Of a stretch of DNA of 64,000 nt, positions 17,100-26,624 are shown one piece after another. Source of the DNA: Streptomyces mirabilis (GTDB lineage Bacteria; Actinomycetota; Actinomycetes; Streptomycetales; Streptomycetaceae); the NCBI RefSeq assembly GCF_039503195.1, contig NZ_JBCJKP010000001.1, forward strand, positions 4,216,001 to 4,280,000, read 5' to 3'. Under the pieces are notes generated by a model. It worked only from the letters and a program-made list of their open reading frames with translations. It searched no databases and was not told the origin of the DNA. Every line of letters starts with the position of its first letter. Position 1 is the stretch's first letter. Both the position numbers and the translations under genes were made by a program.

Positions 17100-17475
17100 G
17101 ACTCCTCACCACGGCCGGTTGATTCACCACGGCCGGTTGATCCAGCCGGAAGACCACGGGCGGATCGTCCTTCTCCCGGTCCTTCTCCCGGTCCTCCTGC
17201 CGCACGGCCCACTCGGCGACCGCCTGGTTCTCCCACCGGAACACCAAAGCACCGCCGGGAATGCGCAGTTGCTCCAGCGGAAGCGGCCGATCCTGCACGC
17301 CGGTCAGGTCCGCACGCCTCCCGAGCAACCCGTACGCATCCCGCAACGCGATCGGCAACGTCGATCGAAGCCGGTACTCGGCCTCGGTCAACTCCTCGTA
17401 CGAACAGCCGTCACCGGCACCGATCGGCTCCCGCCAGCACCGGACCAAGCCCTCGAACGCTCCCCGCGACCACAT
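17100..17475 (-). pseudogene. Truncated SMI1/KNR4-like gene
   Basis: From ATG 17475 the frame reads FEGLVRCWREPIGAGDGCS..LTEAEYRLRSTLPIALRDAYGLLGRR, the N-terminal pattern of SMI1/KNR4 (SUKH) proteins, then LEQLRIPGGALVFRWENQAVAEWAV. After about residue 115 it degenerates into duplicated codons (DREKDREK, then two copies of QPAVV) and runs antisense through sugE until 16942. The usual C-terminal half is missing. Two near-identical CACCACGGCCGGTTGAT copies at 17108-17141 mark the break. I treat it as a remnant; an intact short gene is less likely. Confidence 0.55.
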
Positions 17476-17614
17476 CCCGCGGGGGCCGGCCCTGGCATGA
17501 CAACCAGCGCGGGAATCCGCGGTTGCCGCGCCCCAACTGCCACGCGAGCACGAGCACCTGGCGCAGGGGAGGCGGGAAGCGGCGGGCGACTCCCGGTACG
17601 ATGGCAGGCGGCTA

Positions 17615-17698
17615 GCGGCGGTGGCGCAACGGCGACGCAGCAGACTTAGGATCTGTGGCCCGTGAAACGGCTTGAGGGTTCGAATCCCTTCCGCCGCA
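17615..17698 (+). tRNA. tRNA-Leu (anticodon TAG)
   Basis: Acceptor GCGGCGG (17615-17621) pairs with CCGCCGC (17691-17697), with discriminator A at 17698. The anticodon stem GCAGA/TCTGT closes the loop CTTAGGA, giving anticodon TAG (Leu, CUA codons). A long variable arm (GGCCCGTGAAACGGCTT) marks a class II tRNA, and the T arm is GAGGG-TTCGAAT-CCCTT. CCA is not encoded. Confidence 0.95.
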
Positions 17699-17703
17699 CA
17701 GCA

Positions 17704-17737
17704 AACGGCCTGCGAATCGAAAGATGCGCAGGCCGTT
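17704..17737 (+). terminator. Hairpin after tRNA-Leu
   Basis: AACGGCCTGCG (17704-17714) is the exact inverted complement of 17727-17737, with a 12-base loop. It directly follows the tRNA and has no strong T-tract. It could also serve the convergent rdgB gene. Confidence 0.7.
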
Positions 17738-17750
17738 CTGGTGTGCGCTC

Positions 17751-18359
17751 TCAGCCCAACAGCTCCCGAACCACCGGCACCAGCCCCCGGAACGCCCTCC
17801 CCCGGTGGCTGATCGCGTTCTTCTCCTCGGGGGAGAGTTCGGCGCAGGTTCGGGTGTCGCCCTCCGGCTGGAGGATGGGGTCGTAGCCGAAGCCGTTGGT
17901 GCCGGTGGGGGTGTGGCGCAGGGTGCCCCTCAGTTGGCCCTCGACGACGCGCTCCGTGCCGTCCGGCAGGGCGAGCGCCGCCGCGCAGGCGAAGTGGGCG
18001 CCCCGGTGTTCCTCGGAGATGTCCGAGAGCTGGGCGAGGAGAAGGTCCAGGTTCGCGCGGTCGTCCCCGTGCCGTCCCGCCCAGCGGGCGGAGAAGATGC
18101 CGGGGGCGCCGTTCAGGACGTCCACGCAGAGGCCGGAGTCGTCGGCGACGGCGGGCAGGCCGGTGGCCTGGGCCAGGGCGTGTGCTTTGAGGAGGGCGTT
18201 CTCGGCGAAGGTGACGCCGGTTTCCTTGACGTCGGGGATGTCCGGATAGGCCTCCGCGCCGACGAGATCGTGGACGATACCTGCTTCGGCGAGGATCGCC
18301 CTCAGCTCGGTGATCTTTCCGGCGTTGCGGGTGGCGAGGATCAGGCGGGTCATGGCCAT
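17751..18359 (-). CDS. rdgB: RdgB/HAM1 non-canonical purine NTP pyrophosphatase
   Basis: The 202-residue enzyme has the family N-terminus LILATRNAGKITEL with the nucleotide-binding T/N/K, FAENALLKAHALA, the catalytic ADDSGLCVDVLNGAPGIFSARWAG and GTNGFGYDPI near 157-166. It ends with ELSPEEKNAISHRGRA. It hydrolyses ITP, dITP and XTP to monophosphates, keeping them out of nucleic acids. An alternative start is ATG 18353 (MTRL). Gene order rph-lipoprotein-rdgB is consistent with the actinobacterial rph-rdgB pairing. Confidence 0.96.
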   Translation of the reverse strand: MAMTRLILATRNAGKITELRAILAEAGIVHDLVGAEAYPDIPDVKETGVTFAENALLKAHALAQATGLPAVADDSGLCVDVLNGAPGIFSARWAGRHGDDRANLDLLLAQLSDISEEHRGAHFACAAALALPDGTERVVEGQLRGTLRHTPTGTNGFGYDPILQPEGDTRTCAELSPEEKNAISHRGRAFRGLVPVVRELLG

Positions 18360-18400
18360 CAGTATCGCCGAGTCCCTTTCCCGGGTCCGCCCGGTGGTCG

Positions 18401-18793
18401 TTACGGCGTGCAGACCTTGGTGAGCTCTCCGGCCGCGTCGGTGACCGGGCTGACGTCGGGGGTGTTGTCGCCGTTCTTGATGGCCGTACGGACGTTGCCG
18501 ACGGCCTTGTTCAGGTCGTCGACCGCCTTGTTGACATCGGCGTTGTCCGTCTTGTCGCCGATCTTGTCGAGGTTGTTCTCGATCGCGTTGAGGGACTCGT
18601 CGGTCTGCGTCGGGTCGTTCGCCGCGTTCTCCACGGCCTGCTGGAGGCTGGTGACGCTGTCGGCGATGGAGTCGGCGGTCTGGACACAGTCCAGGGCCTT
18701 GTTGACGGCGTCACAGCCCACGGCCGCCGGCAGGGCGACGAGTACGGCGGCGACGGCGAATGCGGCTGTGCGGCGTCGGTGGCGCGCGGCCAT
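18401..18793 (-). CDS. Putative lipoprotein, 130 aa
   Basis: ATG 18793 follows GGGAGGG by 8 bases and gives MAARHRRRTAAFAVAAVLVALPAAVGC, a signal peptide with twin-type basic head and a lipobox-like AVGC. The mature part is an Asn/Asp/Lys-rich helical protein (SIADSVTSLQQAVENAANDP, NAIENNLDKIGDKTDNADVN), probably a small coiled bundle on the outer face of the membrane. Cysteines occur at the lipobox, at DCVQT and at KVCTP. I recognise no named family. It lies between rph and rdgB, all on the minus strand. Confidence 0.7.
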   Translation of the reverse strand: MAARHRRRTAAFAVAAVLVALPAAVGCDAVNKALDCVQTADSIADSVTSLQQAVENAANDPTQTDESLNAIENNLDKIGDKTDNADVNKAVDDLNKAVGNVRTAIKNGDNTPDVSPVTDAAGELTKVCTP

Positions 18794-18917
18794 GGAACGG
18801 TCCCTCCCCGTGGACAAACATGTGGTCGACCCCGTGGCGTGGTCGGCTCGGCCCGTGCGAGGGCCGACGGGGGCGCACGGCTGGACCGTACGCCCGTACC
18901 CCTAAGAACGCGAAGGG

Positions 18918-19652
18918 TTATTCCGCGGTTGCCTCGAGGGCCGCCCGCTGGATCGTCGCGAGCTCGTCGCAGCCGGCGACGGCGAGGTCGAGCAGGGCGT
19001 TCAGCTCCTTGCGGTCGAAGGGCTCGGCCTCCGCGGTGCCCTGGACCTCGACGAAGCGTCCGTCGCCGGTGCAGACGACGTTCATGTCGGTGTCGGCCTT
19101 CACGTCCTCCTCGTAGCAGAGGTCCAGGAGGGGGATCCCGCCGACGATGCCGACCGAGACGGCGGAGACGGTGCCGGTCAGGGGCTTGCGGCCGGGCTTG
19201 ACCAGCTTCTTGCCCTGCGCCCAGGTGATCGCGTCGGCCAGCGCCACGTACGCGCCGGTGATGGCCGCCGTGCGCGTGCCGCCGTCGGCCTGGAGGACGT
19301 CGCAGTCGAGGACGATGGTGTTCTCGCCGAGCGCCTTGTAGTCGATGACGGCGCGCAGGGAGCGGCCGATGAGGCGGGAGATCTCGTGCGTACGGCCGCC
19401 GATCTTGCCGCGGACCGACTCGCGGTCTCCGCGGGTGTTCGTGGCGCGGGGAAGCATGGAGTACTCGGCGGTGACCCAGCCCTCTCCGCTGCCCTTGCGC
19501 CAGCGCGGGACGCCCTCGGTGACGGAGGCGGTGCAGAACACCTTGGTGTCGCCGAAGGAGACGAGGACGGAGCCCTCGGCGTGCTTGCTCCAGCCGCGCT
19601 GGATGGTGATGGGGCGCAGTTGTTCGGGGGTGCGGCCGTCGATTCGAGACAT
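18918..19652 (-). CDS. rph: Ribonuclease PH
   Basis: I take ATG 19652 ([15 protein letters not shown]) as start; an upstream in-frame start only adds low-complexity residues. The 244-residue product matches the usual RNase PH length. It has [38 protein letters not shown], the phosphate-binding region [35 protein letters not shown] and [13 protein letters not shown] acidic metal ligands. It trims tRNA 3' ends phosphorolytically as a hexamer. Confidence 0.97.
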   Translation of the reverse strand: MSRIDGRTPEQLRPITIQRGWSKHAEGSVLVSFGDTKVFCTASVTEGVPRWRKGSGEGWVTAEYSMLPRATNTRGDRESVRGKIGGRTHEISRLIGRSLRAVIDYKALGENTIVLDCDVLQADGGTRTAAITGAYVALADAITWAQGKKLVKPGRKPLTGTVSAVSVGIVGGIPLLDLCYEEDVKADTDMNVVCTGDGRFVEVQGTAEAEPFDRKELNALLDLAVAGCDELATIQRAALEATAE

Positions 19653-19679
19653 GGCGTTGAGCCTAGCCGCATACGGCTG

Positions 19680-19711
19680 AGGGGCCGCCTCCGGTTGCGG
19701 AAGCGGCCCCT
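19680..19711 (-). terminator. Hairpin between nagF and rph
   Basis: GGGGCCGC (19681-19688) pairs exactly with GCGGCCCC (19703-19710), with flanking A-T. The position fits termination of the nagF transcript before rph. There is no long T-tract. Confidence 0.6.
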
Positions 19712-19743
19712 CAAGGGTGAGGTGGGGGCTCAAGGGTGCCCCT

Positions 19744-19773
19744 TCGACTCACATCGACTCACATCGACTCACA
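19744..19773. repeat. Three tandem copies of TCGACTCACA
   Basis: Three perfect 10-bp units run head to tail downstream of nagF, followed by degenerate TCG-containing copies up to about 19800. Confidence 0.85.
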
Positions 19774-19808
19774 TCGGTTCGCGTCGCTTCGTATCGCGAC
19801 TTCTCGGT

Positions 19809-20042
19809 TCACATCATGTCTTCGATGTCCGCGGCGATGGGGTCGGCGTCCGTGCCGATGACGACCTGGATGGCGGTGCCCATCTTGACGACTCCGTGGG
19901 CACCGGCGGCCTTCAGGGCGGCCTCGTCGACCTTGCTCGGGTCCACGACCTCGGTACGCAGACGGGTGATGCAGCCCTCGACCTCTTCGATGTTGTCGAT
20001 GCCGCCGAGCCCGGCGACGATCTTCTCAGCCTTCGTGGCCAT
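19809..20042 (-). CDS. nagF: PTS N-acetylglucosamine/glucose-family EIIB (NagF)
   Basis: This 77-residue single-domain EIIB has the phosphorylatable Cys in VEGCITRLR (C24) and the family endings VVKMGTAIQVVIGTDADPI. It carries phosphate from EIIA to sugar bound in the separate EIIC permeases encoded beside it. In Streptomyces, NagF serves the N-acetylglucosamine PTS. It is divergent from the EIIC gene at 20217, and a perfect DasR-type site lies between them (20160-20175). Confidence 0.92.
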   Translation of the reverse strand: MATKAEKIVAGLGGIDNIEEVEGCITRLRTEVVDPSKVDEAALKAAGAHGVVKMGTAIQVVIGTDADPIAADIEDMM

Positions 20043-20159
20043 GTCCTACTCCCTGATCAGAACCGCTTTGTCGCAGTAACCCACAGTTGGCCCATCTTTG
20101 CGAGCGGCCATGTCGCGCGTACCGAATGATGGCGTTCACGACAGCGCAACCGTTCGTCG

Positions 20160-20175
20160 ACTGGTCTACACCAGT
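20160..20175. promoter_or_regulatory. DasR operator (dre) between nagF and nagE1
   Basis: ACTGGTCTACACCAGT is a near-perfect match to the DasR response element (ACTGGTCTAGACCAGT type). It is 117 bp from nagF and 41 bp from the EIIC start. DasR is the GntR repressor of GlcNAc uptake in Streptomyces and is released by amino-sugar phosphates. Confidence 0.9.
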
Positions 20176-20216
20176 GGGCGTACAGTCGCCAACCCGGCCC
20201 CGCCCGGAGGACGCCC

Positions 20217-21506
20217 ATGAGTGCCGACAGCGCCCCCGCGCCCGCACGGGCCCGCTGGAACAAGCTGTTCCAGGGGCTGCAGAAGATGGGCCGCAGCCTC
20301 CAGCTGCCGATCGCCGTGCTGCCGGCCGCGGGCCTTCTCATCGGGCTCGGCCAGCCTGGCGTGTTCGGCGCCGAGGGGCTCGGCTGGGACAACGTCTCCA
20401 AGATCATGAGAGGTGCCGGCGGCGCGCTGCTCGACGGCCAGCTCGGGCTGCCGATGCTGTTCTGCGTGGGTGTGGCCATCGGCATGGCGAAGAAGTCGGA
20501 CGGGTCGACGGCGCTCGCGGCGGTCGCCGGCTTCCTCGTCTACTACAACGTGCTGCGCCAGTTCCCGGTGAGCTGCCCGGGCGGGGCGAAGGCTCTCACG
20601 AACATCGGCTGCCAGGCGGCGGACTCCTCCGTGGCCCCGTTCACGTACCAGAATCCGGGGGTCTTCGGCGGCATCGTCATGGGGCTGATGACCGCGTACA
20701 TCTGGCAGCGCTACCACCGCACGAGGCTGGTCGACTGGCTCGGGTTCTTCAACGGGCGGCGGCTGGTGCCGATCATCATGGCGTTCGTGGCGATCGCGTT
20801 CGCCGTGCTGTGCCTGTGGGTCTGGCCGCCGGTGGGGCGGGGCCTCGAGCACTTCAGCGACTGGCTGGTGGGACTGGGTTCCTGGGGTGCCGGTGTCTTC
20901 GGCGTGGCCAACCGGGCGCTGCTGGTGGTCGGTCTGCACCAGTTCCTGAACGTGCCCGTCTGGTTCCAGTTCGGCAGCTACACCGCGCCGGACGGGACGG
21001 TCGTGCACGGTGACATCACCATGTTCCTGGCGGGCGACCCGAACGCCGGGCAGTTCACGTCCGGCTTCTTCCCCATCATGATGTTCGCGCTGCCGGCGGC
21101 GGCCCTGGCCATCACGCACTGCGCCCGGCCCGAGCGCCGCAAGGAGATCGGCGGGCTCATGCTGTCGGTCGCGCTGACCTCGTTCGTCACGGGCATCACG
21201 GAACCGCTCGAGTACTCCTTCCTGTTCGTCGCGCCCGTGCTGTACGTGATCCACGCGCTGCTGACGGGAGTGTCGATGGCGGTGACCTGGGGGTTGGGCG
21301 TGCATGACGGTTTCGGCTTCTCCGCCGGAGTCATCGACTACGTCATCAACTGGCACCTGGCGACCAAGCCGTGGGCGATCGTGCCGATCGGGCTGTGCTT
21401 CGCCGTCGTGTACTACGTGATCTTCCGGTTCGCGATCACGAAGTTCGACCTGAAGACTCCGGGCAGGGAGCCGGAGGAGGAGCACGAGGACACGACCAAG
21501 CCGTAG
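20217..21506 (+). CDS. nagE1: PTS EIIC permease, GlcNAc/glucose family (NagE1-like)
   Basis: The 429-residue permease starts at ATG 20217 after GGAGGACG. It has about ten helices, beginning MGRSLQLPIAVLPAAGLLIG. The EIIC hallmarks are MAKKSDGSTALAAVAGFLVY, GRRLVPIIMAFVAIAF, ANRALLVVGLHQFLN (substrate His) and GITEPLEYSFLF near residue 325. It ends with a charged tail (REPEEEHEDTTKP). There is no fused EIIB, as expected with a separate NagF. A dre site in the promoter points to DasR control. Confidence 0.92.
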   Translation: MSADSAPAPARARWNKLFQGLQKMGRSLQLPIAVLPAAGLLIGLGQPGVFGAEGLGWDNVSKIMRGAGGALLDGQLGLPMLFCVGVAIGMAKKSDGSTALAAVAGFLVYYNVLRQFPVSCPGGAKALTNIGCQAADSSVAPFTYQNPGVFGGIVMGLMTAYIWQRYHRTRLVDWLGFFNGRRLVPIIMAFVAIAFAVLCLWVWPPVGRGLEHFSDWLVGLGSWGAGVFGVANRALLVVGLHQFLNVPVWFQFGSYTAPDGTVVHGDITMFLAGDPNAGQFTSGFFPIMMFALPAAALAITHCARPERRKEIGGLMLSVALTSFVTGITEPLEYSFLFVAPVLYVIHALLTGVSMAVTWGLGVHDGFGFSAGVIDYVINWHLATKPWAIVPIGLCFAVVYYVIFRFAITKFDLKTPGREPEEEHEDTTKP

Positions 21507-21638
21507 GCGGTTCGTTCACGGGCCGCGGGCTCGCGCCTCTTTCGGGGCGCGGCTTCGGCGTGTCCGGAACCGGTTCGTCCTCTTATGACCCGGGCCACAA
21601 AATTCGCGGGTTCCTTATCTCACCTTCACCGTGCTACA

Positions 21639-21671
21639 ACAGGTCTACACCACTGAGTGGTGTAGACCACG
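21639..21671. promoter_or_regulatory. Two head-to-head dre sites upstream of nagE2
   Basis: ACAGGTCTACACCACT (21639-21654) and AGTGGTGTAGACCACG (21656-21671) are DasR-type sites separated by one base. Together 21642-21668 form a perfect 27-bp palindrome. They lie 58 bp before the nagE2 start, so strong cooperative repression is likely. Confidence 0.9.
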
Positions 21672-21728
21672 CCGTCCCCACCCCCCTTCCTTGTCCTCTG
21701 GGCGGCGCCTTGTCCACTGGAGGAAGTT

Positions 21729-22994
<1,266 letters not shown>

Positions 22995-23009
22995 CCCCCG
23001 CACACGACC

Positions 23010-23053
23010 GAAGGCCCCTGTGGCCCAGCGATCGCTGGGCCACAGGGGCCTTC
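23010..23053 (+). terminator. 44-bp perfect palindrome after nagE2
   Basis: The arm GAAGGCCCCTGTGGCCCAGC is followed at once by its exact complement, with GATC at the centre. It starts 15 bases after the nagE2 stop. It is an unusually long stem without a clear T-tract, and probably a terminator. Confidence 0.85.
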
Positions 23054-23068
23054 GTCACGTCGGCGCCC

Positions 23069-23158
23069 TCATCGCAGCAGGCTGCCGCCGTCCACGGTCA
23101 GGACCTGGCCGGTCAGCGCCTCCGCGGCCTCGGAGGCCAGGACGACGTGCGGGAGATC
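23069..23158 (-). pseudogene. C-terminal remnant of a short-chain dehydrogenase gene
   Basis: On the minus strand about 29 codons read LPHVVLASEAAEALTGQVLT then VDGGSLLR and stop at 23069. This is the standard C-terminus of SDR-family oxidoreductases (ALTGQ-x-VDGG). Upstream of about 23158 the homology is lost, and nothing upstream could be the rest of the gene. Only the last tenth of the gene survives. Confidence 0.75.
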
Positions 23159-23166
23159 CCGGCGCT

Positions 23167-23364
23167 GCGCGTGTCTATCCGACCGACGACGAGAACGTGG
23201 CGATCGCGGAGTGGAGCGTGAGGGGCGGCGTGGTGTCCAACGGCAATCCCTACGACATGAGTTACGCGACCTTCGCGACCTTCCGCGACGGTCTCATCGT
23301 GGACTACCGGGAGTACTGGAACCCGCAGGTCTTCCTGAACGCGCTCGCCGGCGCGAACTTCTGA
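23167..23364 (+). pseudogene. C-terminal remnant of a SnoaL/NTF2-like gene
   Basis: About 65 codons ending at 23364 read PTDDENVAIAEWSVRGGV, SNGNPYDMSYATFATF and GLIVDYREYWNPQVFLNAL. This is the C-terminal half of SnoaL-like/ketosteroid-isomerase-type proteins. It abuts the SDR remnant head-on, and the N-terminal half is missing. The junction at about 23160 marks a deletion or recombination scar. Confidence 0.7.
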
Positions 23365-23489
23365 TCCCACAGCCGTAGTTGCAGGCCCCGGACGCCGCCG
23401 GCCGGCACGGATCGACGGCAGCCGCTGCCCGATGCCCGATGCCCGGACAGGTCCTGGGGCCGCCTGCACGGATCGGGTCCCCCCAGGAT

Positions 23490-24242
23490 CTAGATCTCGT
23501 ACGTCACCCTCGGCACCGCCAGCTCCACCGGACCGTCGAAGACCTCGCGTGCGTCGGCGAGGTTGACCGCGGGGTCCGTCCACGGCGGGATGTGGGTGAG
23601 CAGCAGGCGACGGGCGCCGGCGCGGTCGGCGCTCTCGCCCGCTTCGCGGCCGTTGAGGTGCAGGTCGGGGATCTTCTCCTTGCCGTGCGTGAACGCGGCC
23701 TCGCAGAGGAACAGGTCGGTGTCCCGGGCGAGTTCGTCCAGCGCGTCGGTGACACCGGTGTCCCCGGAGTACGTCAGCGACTTCCCGTCGTGCTCGATGC
23801 GGATGGCGTACGCCTCCACGGGGTGGCGCACCCGCTCCGTGTGCACGGTGAACGGGCCGATCTCGAACGTGCCCGGTTTCACGGTGTGGAAGTCGAAGAC
23901 CTCGCTCATCGAGGAGGCGGTGGGAGTGTCCGCGTACGCGGTGGTCAGTCGCTGTTCCGTGCCCTCGGGTCCGTAGACGGGGAGCGGGTCGCAGCGGCCA
24001 CCGTCGTGGCGGTAGTAGCGCGCGACGAAGTACGCGCACATGTCGATGCAGTGGTCGGCGTGCAGATGGCTGAGGAAGATCGCGTCGAGGTCGTAGAGAC
24101 CGCAGTGGCGCTGCAGCTCGCCAAGGGCACCATTGCCCATGTCGAGAAGCAGCCTGAAGCCGTCGGCCTCGACGAGGTAGCTCGAGCAGGCCGATTCCGC
24201 GGACGGGAACGACCCCGAGCAGCCGACGACGGTGAGCTTCAT
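23490..24242 (-). CDS. MBL-fold metallo-hydrolase
   Basis: ATG 24242 (MKLTVVGCSGSFPS) starts a 250-residue protein. Upstream in-frame residues are low-complexity, and a GGAGG lies 12 bases before this start. The metal-binding motif is LSHLHADHCIDM. Further ligands are in SGDTGVTDAL and the C-terminal LLLTHIPPWTDP. The pattern (GCSGSFPSAESACSSYLVE) matches tRNase Z-like/cyclic-phosphodiesterase-type MBL proteins that sit next to rph-rdgB in actinobacteria. The substrate is unknown. Confidence 0.9.
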   Translation of the reverse strand: MKLTVVGCSGSFPSAESACSSYLVEADGFRLLLDMGNGALGELQRHCGLYDLDAIFLSHLHADHCIDMCAYFVARYYRHDGGRCDPLPVYGPEGTEQRLTTAYADTPTASSMSEVFDFHTVKPGTFEIGPFTVHTERVRHPVEAYAIRIEHDGKSLTYSGDTGVTDALDELARDTDLFLCEAAFTHGKEKIPDLHLNGREAGESADRAGARRLLLTHIPPWTDPAVNLADAREVFDGPVELAVPRVTYEI

Positions 24243-24502
24243 AGGAGCTGGAACCTCCGCGCTGACAGGAAGTGCAGAGAGTAGATGCGGGGTGCAGGTA
24301 CTCGGGTGCAGATACGGGAACGGGGGTCGTGCGGTCCGTCGAGCGTAAGGCGCAAAAGGGCGGGTCGCTCCTCCACCAGGGGCTGTTGTGGGCGAACTCA
24401 CCTGTGGTGTCACCGGTTCGGATGGACGGTCGACCGGAGGTCGGATCCCTGGTTCTCGCGGGCGGCGGGCGGGGCGGAGTGCGCGCCGGTACCTTCTTTG
24501 GT

Positions 24503-24988
24503 ATGGACACGTCCTGGTGGCTCGCGTTGGCGGCCGTGGTGCTGCTCGCGCTGGTCGCGACGCTGGTGGACGGCTGGGGGCGCCGTGGGCGCCGAGTGCG
24601 CCGTCCGGACCGGGCCGTCGGTCGGACTCGGCCGCCCGGGCGGCCGCCGGCCGGGGTGCGGAAGCGGCCCCGGGTGCCTCGGCCGCGGCCGGCGGAGATC
24701 TGGTGGGCGAAGGTTCCGTACGAGGGCGGGCCCGGGGAGAAGGACCGACCGTGTCTGGTGCTGGCCGTGCGGGGCGAACGGGTGACCGTCGCGAAGATCA
24801 CGAGCAAGTACCACGACGAGCGGGCCGGGGTGATTCCGTTGCCGCCGGGTGCCGTCGGCGATGCCCATGGGCGGGCGAGCTTCCTGGAGACGGATGAGCT
24901 GCGCGAGGTGCCCTTGTGGGAGTTTCGGCGGCGGGTGGGGGTGGTGGATCCGGTCCTTTGGGACCAGGTCCGCTACTTGGCCGGCTGA
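24503..24988 (+). CDS. Membrane-anchored PemK/MazF-like protein
   Basis: The 161-residue product starts at ATG 24503. A single N-terminal helix (WWLALAAVVLLALVATLVDG, residues 5-24) is followed by an Arg/Pro-rich linker (25-65). A PemK/MazF-type beta-barrel domain then spans about 67-160: AEIWWAKVPYEGGPGEKDRP, CLVLAVRGERVTVAKIT, VIPLPPGAVG and LETDELREVPLWEF. MazF toxins are mRNA endonucleases, but there is no antitoxin gene beside it and the membrane anchor is atypical, so toxicity is not assumed. It is divergent from the MBL hydrolase. Confidence 0.8.
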   Translation: MDTSWWLALAAVVLLALVATLVDGWGRRGRRVRRPDRAVGRTRPPGRPPAGVRKRPRVPRPRPAEIWWAKVPYEGGPGEKDRPCLVLAVRGERVTVAKITSKYHDERAGVIPLPPGAVGDAHGRASFLETDELREVPLWEFRRRVGVVDPVLWDQVRYLAG

Positions 24989-24998
24989 GACCGTCGCT

Positions 24999-25220
24999 CG
25001 CCCCCGCCGCCCCTACCCGTCCCGTCCCCAACCTGGGGGCTCCGCCCCGAGCCCCCCATCGGCCTGAACGGCCTCGTCCTCAAACGCCGGACGGGCTGAG
25101 AGCTTTTAGGGGCGCGGGGAACTGCGCGCCCAACCCCCACCGGCCCGCAGCCGAAAGACCACCCCTCGGGGTCCGGGGCGGAGCCCCAGGAGGAGGGGAC
25201 GGGTAGGGGCGGCGGGGGCG
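24999..25220. repeat. 222-bp element bounded by 25-bp perfect inverted repeats
   Basis: The left end 24999-25023 (CGCCCCCGCCGCCCCTACCC then GTCCC) is the exact inverted complement of 25196-25220. Inside are a smaller inverted pair (GGGGCTCCGCCCC near 25036, GGGGCGGAGCCCC at 25175-25187), a CGTCCTCAAACGCCGGACGG hairpin and a short copy of extragenic repeat family A (25112-25157). There is no ORF. It looks like a composite non-coding repeat or MITE-like element between the MazF-like and cysM genes. Confidence 0.8.
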
Positions 25221-25249
25221 AGACACATCCGCGCCGCCGCCCGTGCGGC

Positions 25250-26206
<957 letters not shown>

Positions 26207-26217
26207 TCAGCAGCCGA

Positions 26218-26496
26218 TCAGACCATGCCGCCGGCCACGGCCGGCAGGATCGTCACGTTGTCGCCGTCGGTGAGCTTGGTGTTGATGCCGTCGAGGAAGC
26301 GGACGTCCTCGTCGTTCAGGTACACGTTGACGAAGCGGCGCAGCTGGCCGTCGTCGACGATCCGGGCCTGGATGCCCGCGTGCCGGGTCTCGAGGTCGGC
26401 GAAGAGCTCGGCGAGGGTCGCGCCGCCGCCCTCGACGGCCTTCTCGCCGCCGGTGTAGGTGCGGAGGATGGTGGGGATGCGGACCTCGATGGCCAT
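26218..26496 (-). CDS. cysO: MoaD/ThiS-family sulfur carrier (CysO)
   Basis: The 92-residue ubiquitin-like protein from ATG 26496 reads MAIEVRIPTILRTYTGGEKA, ATLAELFADLETRH, VYLNDEDVRFL and VTILPAVAGG. Sulfur carriers of this family act through a C-terminal Gly-Gly that becomes a thiocarboxylate. Here Gly-Gly is followed by Met-Val before the stop, so the carrier needs trimming. The JAMM protease gene just upstream could do this. CysO then delivers sulfur to CysM. A strong GACAGGAG site precedes the start. Confidence 0.93.
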   Translation of the reverse strand: MAIEVRIPTILRTYTGGEKAVEGGGATLAELFADLETRHAGIQARIVDDGQLRRFVNVYLNDEDVRFLDGINTKLTDGDNVTILPAVAGGMV

Positions 26497-26559
26497 GGTT
26501 GCGGGCTCCTGTCGGAAGGAAAAGTCAGGTCGGTGGGCGCGCGGCGGCGCGGGTGTGGC

Positions 26560-26570
26560 GGGGGGGGGGG
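26560..26570. repeat. Run of 11 G
   Basis: An uninterrupted G11 (C11 on the coding strand) lies between the leader peptide and cysO, inside the presumed 5' untranslated region. It is the longest homopolymer I noticed in the window. Confidence 0.9.
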
Positions 26571-26624
26571 ACGCCGGTGGCGGCCCCGCGGAGCCGTGGC
26601 TCACGGCCGTACGGCGGCAGGGTT

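Noticed and set aside
17615..17698. tRNA-Leu as an integration site for a mobile island
   Set aside because: No integrase, no direct repeat of the tRNA end, and core genes (sugE, rdgB, rph) on both sides.
24503..24988. Complete toxin-antitoxin module
   Set aside because: No antitoxin-like gene lies beside the MazF-like gene; the adjacent gap is a repeat element.
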